Shown here: positions 14,902-20,148 of the stretch, one piece after another
How the letters are laid out: every line of letters starts with the position of its first letter
Numbering within the stretch: position 1 is the first letter of the stretch
Assembly: GCA_947446155.1 (NCBI GenBank)
Contig: CANFFZ010000031.1
Coordinates: 1-20,148, forward strand
Length of the DNA: 20,148 nucleotides
Direction of reading: 5' to 3'
Source of the DNA: Chloroflexota bacterium
GTDB lineage: Bacteria; Chloroflexota; Dehalococcoidia; UBA2979
Made by a program: the position numbers and the translations under genes
Notes under the pieces: generated by a model
The model's input: the letters and a program-made list of their open reading frames with translations, nothing else
Database searches by the model: none
What the model was told of the DNA's origin: nothing

Positions 14902-15915
14902 TTAGCCGAGGTAGTTGATGCGCATCGCGTCGCGGACCTCGAGCATCGTGGCCTGGGCGCCGGTGCGGGCGTGGGTGGTGCCGGCCATCAGGGCTTCGCG
15001 GACGAGGTTGGGGTGGGCCTCGTAGTACGCGCGCTTCTCGCGGATGGGGGCGAGGAACGTATTGAGGGCGGCAGCGAGTTTTGTCTTCACCTCGACGTCA
15101 CCGACCTTGCCGAGGACGTAGCGCTCCTTGAGGTCGTTGACCTCCTCCGCATTGGGGTTGAAGGCATCGTGGTACATGAAGACCGGGTTGCCCTCGACGT
15201 GGCCGGGGTCGGTGGCGCGGAGGCGCGTGGGGTCGGTGTACATGCTGCGGACCTTCAGCATCACCGTTTCGGCGTCGTCACCGAGGAAGATCGCGTTGTT
15301 CTTCGACTTGCTCATCTTGGCGTCGCCGTCGGTGCCGACGAGGCGCGGGATGCGGCCGATCAGCGGCTCGGGCTCCGGAAAAACCTCCCGCTCGAAGATG
15401 CGGTTGAAGCGCCTCGCGACCTCGCGGGTCAGTTCGATGTGGGGGAGCTGATCCTCGCCGACGGGCACGAGGTGTGCCTTCGGCATGAGGATGTTCGCCA
15501 CCTGCATCATCGGGTAGTTGAAGAAGGCGACGGGCACGGAGTGGCGTAGTTCGAGGTCGGCCATCTCCGCCTTCAGCGTCGGGTTGCGCTCGAGCATGCC
15601 GAGGGGCACCCACCACGAGAGCCACTGCGTCAGTTCCGCGTGCTCCGGGACGCCGCTTTCGATGAGGAAGTGGCTGCCCTCGGGGTCGAGGCCCACGGCC
15701 AACCAATCGAGCGCGACCTCGAAGATCGAGTCGCGGACGCGCTGGAAGTCATCGGCGTAGTCAGAGACCTGATAGTCCGCGATCAGGAAGAAGCACTCGT
15801 ACTCGCGCTGGAGGCGAATCCAGTTCTCGAGCGCGCCCACGTAGTGGCCGAGGTGGAGTGCGCCGGTGGGACGGACGCCGGTGAGGATGCGTTTGCGCGA
15901 TTCGGAAGGTGCCAT
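14902..15915 (-). CDS. trpS: Tryptophanyl-tRNA synthetase
   Basis: Class I aminoacyl-tRNA synthetase that charges tRNA(Trp) in the cytoplasm. The 337-residue product has the usual length. The HIGH element is [12 protein letters not shown] (His21, His24) and the KMSKS loop is [16 protein letters not shown] (Lys200-Ser204). Other landmarks are [40 protein letters not shown] and [13 protein letters not shown]. The ATG at 15915 agrees with the family start ([20 protein letters not shown]). The gene lies downstream of argS on the same strand, with a hairpin in the 73-nt gap, so it may be partly read through from argS or have its own promoter. It converges with alkA, leaving only 4 nt between stops. 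Intact. Confidence 0.96.
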   Translation of the reverse strand: MAPSESRKRILTGVRPTGALHLGHYVGALENWIRLQREYECFFLIADYQVSDYADDFQRVRDSIFEVALDWLAVGLDPEGSHFLIESGVPEHAELTQWLSWWVPLGMLERNPTLKAEMADLELRHSVPVAFFNYPMMQVANILMPKAHLVPVGEDQLPHIELTREVARRFNRIFEREVFPEPEPLIGRIPRLVGTDGDAKMSKSKNNAIFLGDDAETVMLKVRSMYTDPTRLRATDPGHVEGNPVFMYHDAFNPNAEEVNDLKERYVLGKVGDVEVKTKLAAALNTFLAPIREKRAYYEAHPNLVREALMAGTTHARTGAQATMLEVRDAMRINYLG

Positions 15916-15957
15916 GGGTCCGTCCGTGACTCTGAGAGCGGCTGGTTATTGAGGAAC

Positions 15958-15974
15958 GGCCGGTGCAGCCGGCC
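15958..15974 (-). terminator. Hairpin between argS and trpS
   Basis: GGCCGG and CCGGCC form a perfect 6-bp G+C stem around a 5-nt loop, 14 nt after the argS stop in the direction of transcription. It is followed by GTTCCTC with no real T run, so it is a weak terminator or a processing/pausing structure before trpS. Confidence 0.4.
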
Positions 15975-15988
15975 TGTGCGCTGCTTGC

Positions 15989-17653
15989 CTACATCTGCTC
16001 GGGTGCGGTGATCCCCATCAATCCGAGCGTGCGTGCGAGGACGGCCTGGGTGGCCTCCAGCAGGCGGAGGCGGGACTTCGTGAGGTCGGGCTGGTCAGCC
16101 TGGATGACGCGGCATTGTGTGTAGAACGAGTGGAAGGCGCCGGCCAACTCCTGCGCGTAGTGCGTGAGGTGATGGGGGGCCAGTTCGAGTACGGCCTTTT
16201 CGAGAACCTCGGGCAGCAGCAGCAGTTTCCGGAGCAGCGTCTGCTCGGCCTCGTGCGTGAGGAGCGAGGTGTCCGCTCCCGCCGAGGTGTGGCCTTCTGC
16301 GGCAGCCTTCGCGATGACGGAGGCGATGCGCGCGTGGGCGTACTGCACGTAGTAGACGGGGTTCTCGTCGCTCTGCTTCTTCGCGAGGTCGAGGTCGAAG
16401 TCCATCGTCTGGTTGGCGCCGGTGAGCAGGAAGAAGAAGCGGGTGGCGTCGCGGCCGACTTCCTCGATCACGTCGCGCAGGGTGACGATCTCGCCGGCAC
16501 GCTTCGAGAGTGGGACGACGAGGTCACCTCGGCGGAGTGTGACGAGCTGGTAGAGCAGGACGTCGAGGGCCTCGGGGTCAGTGCCGGTGGCCTGGACGCC
16601 GGCCTTCACGCGGCTGACGTGGCCCTGGTGGTCTGCGCCCCAGATGTCCACGACGCGATCGAACTTGCGGGTGATGAACTTGTCGTAGTGGTAGGCGATG
16701 TCCGTCGCGTAGTAGGTGGGCGCGCCGTCCGAGCGGACGAGCACGTTGTCTTTGCTCTCACCCAGGTCGGACGAGGTGAACCACGTCGCGCCGTCGCGTT
16801 CGACGACCTGGCCTTGGTTCTTCAGGATTGCCATGACGGTGTCGTAGGGGCCGTCGTGCGCCATCAATGAGCGCTCGGAGTACCACTCGTCATACTCGAC
16901 GCCGACGAGGGCGAGGTCGTCGCGGATGCCCTCGATCATGATGTCGATGCCGAGGCGGCCGAATGTGGGGTCAGCGTCCTCGCTGGGGGCGCGGAGGTGC
17001 TGGTCGCCGAAGCGGTCCTTGATCTTCTGTGCGACGTCGATCATGTACTGGCCGGGGTAGCCGTTCTCGGGGACGGCAGCCTCGCGGCCATGCAACTGTT
17101 CGTAGCGGGCATACAGCGTGCGGCCGAAGATGCCGACCTGTGTGCCGGCGTCGTTGATGTAGTACTCCTGCTGCACCCGGTAGCCCGCCGCCGTCATCAC
17201 GTTCGCGAGCGTCGAGCCGATCGCCGCGCCTCGACCGTTGCCGACGTGGACCGGGCCGGTGGGGTTCGCGCTCACGTACTCGATCTGCACCGAACGTCCA
17301 CCGCCGAGGTCGAGCGCGGGGTACGCCTGCCCGGCACTCGCGATGGCGTCCGCCTGCGAGGCCGCCCACGCAGGCGCGAGGTAGAAGTTGACGAAGCCCG
17401 GCACCGCGACGGTCACCTTCTCGATGGCCGGGTGAGCCGGGACATGCGCCCGCAGGGCTTCGGCGACCTCGAGTGCCTTCATGCGGGCCATGCCCTGGAT
17501 ACGGAGGGCGACGTTGCTGGAGAAGTCGCCGTGCTCGGGGCGGGCGGGGTGCTCGGCGGTGATCGCGGGGGCGGCGAACTCGGGCAGCGCGCCAGCCGCC
17601 TGCGCCGCCGCAAGGGCCTGCTCGACGAGCGCTACGACCTCGGCACGAATCAC
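15989..17653 (-). CDS. argS: Arginyl-tRNA synthetase
   Basis: Class I synthetase charging tRNA(Arg). The 554-residue product starts at a GTG (17653) with GGAAGGG about 8 nt upstream. The N-terminal Add1 domain includes ARPEHGDFSSNVALRI. The HIGH-type motif is SANPTGPVHVGNGRGAAIG (His136-Asn139), the HVGN variant known in this family. Further elements are QQEYYINDAGTQV, DNVLVRSDGAPTYYATDIAY and FDRVVDIWGADHQGHV. The KMSKS loop is replaced by VPLSKRAGEIVTL (381-393), also common in ArgRS. The DALR anticodon-binding domain runs from about 435 to the end (VLARTLGLMGITAPEQM). A 9-bp hairpin lies in its leader, and trpS follows it. It appears intact, so the window shows no reason to doubt its activity. 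Confidence 0.96.
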   Translation of the reverse strand: MIRAEVVALVEQALAAAQAAGALPEFAAPAITAEHPARPEHGDFSSNVALRIQGMARMKALEVAEALRAHVPAHPAIEKVTVAVPGFVNFYLAPAWAASQADAIASAGQAYPALDLGGGRSVQIEYVSANPTGPVHVGNGRGAAIGSTLANVMTAAGYRVQQEYYINDAGTQVGIFGRTLYARYEQLHGREAAVPENGYPGQYMIDVAQKIKDRFGDQHLRAPSEDADPTFGRLGIDIMIEGIRDDLALVGVEYDEWYSERSLMAHDGPYDTVMAILKNQGQVVERDGATWFTSSDLGESKDNVLVRSDGAPTYYATDIAYHYDKFITRKFDRVVDIWGADHQGHVSRVKAGVQATGTDPEALDVLLYQLVTLRRGDLVVPLSKRAGEIVTLRDVIEEVGRDATRFFFLLTGANQTMDFDLDLAKKQSDENPVYYVQYAHARIASVIAKAAAEGHTSAGADTSLLTHEAEQTLLRKLLLLPEVLEKAVLELAPHHLTHYAQELAGAFHSFYTQCRVIQADQPDLTKSRLRLLEATQAVLARTLGLMGITAPEQM

Positions 17654-17678
17654 AGCGACGACCCTTCCGGAATCAGAA

Positions 17679-17701
17679 GCGGCCCGCGCAGAGCGGGCCG
17701 C
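17679..17701 (-). promoter_or_regulatory. Hairpin in argS leader (attenuator-like)
   Basis: On the minus strand GCGGCCCGC and GCGGGCCGC form a perfect 9-bp stem around a 5-nt loop, ending 25 nt before the GTG of argS and followed by TTCTGATT. Nothing upstream on this strand within the window needs terminating, so the hairpin sits inside the argS leader. Attenuation is plausible, but I find no T-box elements on this strand. Confidence 0.45.
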
Positions 17702-17834
17702 ACGCGACGCACCTTCGAACGATTTGAGTGTACCGCGAGGCCCCGGAGGCGGCGATCTCCGAGCCCCTCACAGGAACGCGATGCTGCCACGCTTTCGCGA
17801 GACCGGGCGGGGTTGCGGGCAGGCCGTTCGCAAG

Positions 17835-17896
17835 CCTTCGATGGGTACGGTCGAAGGGCAACCTGAGCCTCCCAGAGGCGCTGAGAGAGGTACCCA
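17835..17896 (+). promoter_or_regulatory. Potential pseudoknot leader of the Gly-rich small protein
   Basis: CCTTCGA (17835-17841) and TCGAAGG (17851-17857) form a perfect 7-bp stem with the 9-nt loop TGGGTACGG. Seven loop bases, TGGGTAC (17842-17848), are exactly complementary to GTACCCA (17890-17896), which begins at the last base of the Shine-Dalgarno stretch GAGAGAGG (17883-17890) and ends 2 nt before the ATG. Between them lies a second hairpin, GCCTC-CCA-GAGGC (17867-17879). Loop pairing would make an H-type-like pseudoknot covering the start region. This suggests translational control; it does not match any riboswitch class I can recall. Confidence 0.45.
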
Positions 17897-17898
17897 CC

Positions 17899-18168
17899 AT
17901 GGCACACACACACTCGGACGGTCGCGGCGCCGCCGCGACCGGAGCAATGCTCGGAGTCCTGGTCGCCGTCGTGGCGATCATGCTGATCGCGGTCTTCGCC
18001 TTCGGCGCCTTCGGTTGGCGAGGTGGCGGCGGCGACGGCGGCGGCTCACTTGAGGGCGGCGGCGGCGTCGATGTCCCCGCGCCGGCTCCCGGCGGTGGCA
18101 GCGGCGGCGGTGGCGCCCCCGCACCCGCGAACTGGCACAGCACGGATGGTCTGTTGACCTTCGTCTAG
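17899..18168 (+). CDS. Small Gly-rich single-pass membrane protein of unknown function
   Basis: An 89-residue protein that I do not recognise. Residues 1-12 are polar, 13-40 are strongly hydrophobic (MLGVLVAVVAIMLIAVFAFG) and would form a signal anchor or TM helix. Residues 41-77 are Gly/Pro/Ala-rich low complexity (RGGGGDGGGSLEGGGGVDVP), and the end is NWHSTDGLLTFV. The composition fits a short anchor with a flexible external tail. The ATG at 17899 is preceded by GAGAGAGG with 8-nt spacing, which rules out the longer upstream frame. A strong hairpin follows 18 nt after the stop, so it is monocistronic. The leader may be structured. Confidence 0.7.
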   Translation: MAHTHSDGRGAAATGAMLGVLVAVVAIMLIAVFAFGAFGWRGGGGDGGGSLEGGGGVDVPAPAPGGGSGGGGAPAPANWHSTDGLLTFV

Positions 18169-18186
18169 CGGCTCACAACGAGCGCG

Positions 18187-18223
18187 CAGGGAGGGCGAGG
18201 CTGGACGCGCCTCGCCCTCTCTG
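18187..18223 (+). terminator. Strong terminator after the small membrane protein
   Basis: CAGGGAGGGCGAGGC (18187-18201) pairs with GCCTCGCCCTCTCTG (18209-18223) over 15 bp with a single G-T pair and a 7-nt loop. There is little T tract afterwards (TGTCACC), but the stem is long and correctly placed between two plus-strand genes. Confidence 0.75.
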
Positions 18224-18303
18224 TGTCACCCCGTCCAAGGTGGTCGTCAGAATGGCCGACGCGTATGTTCCGCCGGACAGATGGCGCACACCGAAGGATC
18301 ACG

Positions 18304-19095
18304 ATGCACCGCTGGCTGTTGAATCATGTCCACACGTCGCTGCTGATGTTTTTGTATGTGTCCGCCGCGGTCCTCTTCGCGTACGTCATGTTGCGCCTGG
18401 TGCGTCGCTTCCTCCCGTCGCTTGCGAGTGGCGATCAGGATGGGATCGCGGTGCTGTCGGTCGAGATCGCCGGCGCGGTCTATGGCATTCTGCTCGGCTT
18501 CGTGATCGTTTCGCTGTGGGAGGGATTCAACGCCGCGGACGAGAACGTTGGGCGTGAAGCCACGGCCCTGTTCCAGGTCGTGCGCAGCGCGCAGGCATTC
18601 GACCCCGCAGCCCGAGACGAGGTGACCCGCGCTGTCGGCGAATACGTACACGCGGTCGTCGACGACGAGTGGGGACTGCTGCGGGAGGGCAAGACGAGCG
18701 AGCGGGCGTCTGAGGGCATCAGCAACGTCTACAGCGTGCTCCAACGCTATGAGCCGGAAACCGAGACGCAGAAGACGTTCTATGCGGCCTCGGTCGAGCA
18801 CCTGGACGAAGCGCTCGCCGCCCGTCGTACGCGCCTCGGCCACGTCGAGGCCAGCCTGGGAGGCTCGCTGCATTTCATGATGTACGCCGGGTTCGTCATG
18901 ATCGTGGGGTTCATGACCGCGGTGGGTGGCGGTGGTAGAGGACGAGCGCACACGATGATGCTGCTCGGTGTCACCGCGATCATCGCCTTCAACCTCGTGC
19001 TCGCGACGAGCCTCGATTACCCGTTCTCCGGCGATGTGTCCGTGGGCTCGGAACCGTTCCGTATGGGTGCTCTCGCACCATTCTTCCCGTCTTAG
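18304..19095 (+). CDS. DUF4239 family (bestrophin-like) membrane protein
   Basis: A 263-residue protein with four predicted TM segments at about 11-33, 51-72, 188-208 and 216-237. A soluble, mostly helical and acidic domain separates the two pairs. It contains GREATALFQVVRSAQAF, VGEYVHAVVDDEWGLLREGK and FYAASVEHLDEALAARRTRL. The closing motif LATSLDYPFSGDVSV, near the last TM segment, is what I recall as characteristic of DUF4239. These proteins are widespread and uncharacterised; a channel role is only suggested by the bestrophin-like label. The ATG at 18304 has AAGGA 5 nt upstream and is preferred over the longer open frame from 18223, which would begin inside the terminator hairpin. The gene converges with the dehydrogenase. 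Confidence 0.85.
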   Translation: MHRWLLNHVHTSLLMFLYVSAAVLFAYVMLRLVRRFLPSLASGDQDGIAVLSVEIAGAVYGILLGFVIVSLWEGFNAADENVGREATALFQVVRSAQAFDPAARDEVTRAVGEYVHAVVDDEWGLLREGKTSERASEGISNVYSVLQRYEPETETQKTFYAASVEHLDEALAARRTRLGHVEASLGGSLHFMMYAGFVMIVGFMTAVGGGGRGRAHTMMLLGVTAIIAFNLVLATSLDYPFSGDVSVGSEPFRMGALAPFFPS

Positions 19096-19119
19096 TGGGG
19101 CGAGTCACAGCGCGCGGAG

Positions 19120-19137
19120 GCGTGAGTGGCGTGAGTG
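19120..19137. repeat. Tandem 9-bp direct repeat
   Basis: GCGTGAGTG occurs twice head to tail in the 58-nt gap between the DUF4239 and dehydrogenase stops. There is no other structure in the gap. Probably incidental. Confidence 0.6.
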
Positions 19138-19153
19138 CGGACTGCGGGGTCCG

Positions 19154-20138
19154 CTAGCCCTTCGCGAGTGCTGCCGGGTTCGCTACCAGAATCGGGCTGC
19201 CGTTCGCGAAGGCGAGGATGTGCTCGATGGTCGCGCCGTACATGCTCTCGTAGCGGTCGCGCGTGACGTACCCCAGGTGAGGGGTGCCGATCACGTTCGG
19301 CATCTTCAGCAGCGGGTGCTCAGCGCCGAGCACCGGCTCGTCCTCGTACACATCGATGGCCGTGAAGCCGGGACGCCCCCGTCGCAGCGCCTCGACGAGC
19401 GCCCCCTCCGCGATGATCGGTGCACGACTCGTGTTGACGAGGAGCGCGGTGGACTTCATCCGCGCGAGGTCGTCCGCTGTGATGATTCCTCGAGTGTCGG
19501 CGTTCAGCGGGAGGTGGATCGAGAGCACATCCACCGTCTGGAAGAACGCCGCGCGGCTCGCGGCTACCTCGTAGCCTGCCTCCCGCGCTCGCCCCAGCGA
19601 CCCCTCGCGTCCCCAGCAGACGACGTCCGTCCCGAACGCCCGGCCGACGTTCGCCACGACACTCCCGATCTTGCCCAGCGCGTAGATGCCGAGCGTCCGT
19701 CCGCCGAGCGAGGTCCCGAGGGTGGTCTGCCATGCCCCCTGCTTCAACTGCTCGACCTCGAACGGCAGGTGTCGGAGCGACGCGAGGATCAGCCCCCCCC
19801 CCCCTACACGTCAGTTCGGCCGTCTCGTTCGGACTCCCCCGACCGCCACCCGCCGACACCACGATCCCGCGCTCCGTACACGCGTCGAGGTCGATGGCTG
19901 CCGTCCCGCCGGTCATGCTGATGAGCCTGAGGTTCGGCAGCTGCTCGATCAGCCCTCGACGGAACCGCGTCCGCTCCTGCGTCAGCACGACCGCGTCGAA
20001 CTCCCGCAGTCGCTCCGCCAGCCGGTCCATGTCGCGCTCGGGCGCGCTGAACGTCACCACCTCGTGGGCGCTCAGGCGGTGGAAGTTGCTCAGCTCGCGG
20101 AACACGCCCTGGTAGTCGTCGATGACCGCGATCTTCAT
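19154..20138 (-). pseudogene. D-2-hydroxyacid dehydrogenase, out of frame at a G12 tract
   Basis: NAD-dependent D-isomer 2-hydroxyacid dehydrogenase (phosphoglycerate dehydrogenase-like). The ATG at 20138 has GGAG 6 nt upstream and opens MKIAVIDDYQGVF, followed by RTRFRRGLIEQLPNLRLISM and SAGGGRGSPNETAELT. The frame is then lost at a run of 12 G (minus strand, 19793-19804). One frame over, LILASLRHLPFEVEQLKQGA continues the family into the NAD-binding fold (TLGIYALGKIGSVV, with Ala where the first Gly of GxGxxG is usual), LLVNTSRAPIIAEGALVEAL (Arg), YEDEPVL (Glu) and IGTPHLGYVTRD (His), to TAG at 19154. Relatives read TWGLIL at the join. With 11 or 14 G the gene would be open, about 327-328 residues. 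It could be an assembly error, a pseudogene or a slippage-controlled gene. Confidence 0.85.
19793..19804. repeat. 12-nt C/G homopolymer tract inside a coding region
   Basis: Twelve consecutive C on the plus strand (G on the coding strand) at the exact point where the dehydrogenase changes frame, preceded on the coding strand by TGTA. It is the longest homopolymer I noticed in the window. Confidence 0.95.
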
Positions 20139-20148
20139 GTGGTGCTCC

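Noticed and set aside
17725..17740. T-box-like GTACCGCG on the plus strand
   Set aside because: No specifier stem or antiterminator context is visible, and the plus-strand gene is not a synthetase. It lies antisense to the argS leader.
17880..17896. TPP-riboswitch-like string GCTGAGAGAGGTACCC
   Set aside because: The rest of the THI-box (the following GAACCTGA and the CTGG/CCGCG core) is missing, and the start codon follows 2 nt later.
19320..20138. 272-residue protein reading through the G tract in a single frame
   Set aside because: After the G run this frame is Arg-rich nonsense, while the other frame carries the NAD-binding and catalytic motifs.
1..20148. tRNA, rRNA, CRISPR, insertion sequence or prophage
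   Set aside because: No cloverleaf, rRNA-like stretch, regularly spaced repeat, transposase or integrase was seen by eye. A tRNAscan or IS search would be decisive.

Overview
This G+C-rich, densely coding bacterial window most likely comes from a Chloroflexota genome. The best taxonomic hint is the gene cut by the left edge: its N-terminus closely resembles the L-malyl-CoA/beta-methylmalyl-CoA lyase of Chloroflexus. The class A penicillin-binding protein and a DUF4239 membrane protein fit that placement. I assign the phylum by recognition only. There is no rRNA, tRNA, CRISPR array, insertion sequence or phage gene. TGA is an ordinary stop throughout.

Layout. 1-2.0 kb (minus): an RDD-family membrane protein, overlapping by 4 nt a four-TM protein of unknown function, then the 5' part of the malyl-CoA lyase gene. 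2.07-3.5 kb (plus): a VOC protein reduced to about its second half, overlapping by 4 nt a membrane-anchored zincin-type metallopeptidase. 3.48-7.44 kb (minus): a SAM methyltransferase overlapping by 4 nt a large class A PBP. The PBP and peptidase genes converge with 24 nt of shared coding sequence. 7.6-10.2 kb (plus): gatC, gatA and an alpha/beta hydrolase; gatB is not here. 10.45-11.6 kb (plus): citrate synthase, closed by a perfect 13-bp GNRA-loop hairpin. 11.66-12.05 kb: nearly gene-free, with two candidate small ORFs, one on each strand. 12.06-14.9 kb: a HAD type II hydrolase and an Ogt alkyltransferase gene (minus), divergent from an Ada/AraC-AlkA fusion gene (plus). 14.9-17.65 kb (minus): argS then trpS. 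17.8-19.1 kb (plus): a small Gly-rich membrane protein behind a potentially structured leader, then the DUF4239 protein. 19.15-20.14 kb (minus): a D-2-hydroxyacid dehydrogenase gene.

Three genes are damaged as read. ogt stops where a conserved Trp is expected, and ten family-like residues continue past the stop. The alkA fusion has a 1-nt frameshift. The dehydrogenase is thrown out of frame at a 12-nt G tract. The two alkylation-repair lesions lie in divergent neighbours, so either the repair module is decaying or the assembly has local errors. The G tract could be a sequencing artefact or a slippage switch.

The genes are mostly housekeeping: translation (GatCA, TrpRS, ArgRS), cell wall (PBP), central carbon (malyl-CoA lyase, citrate synthase) and DNA repair. 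The least expected items are the leader at 17835-17896, whose hairpin loop is complementary over 7 nt to the bases beside the start codon, the small ORFs at 11.7-12.0 kb, the half-size VOC coupled to a membrane zincin, and the damaged repair pair.
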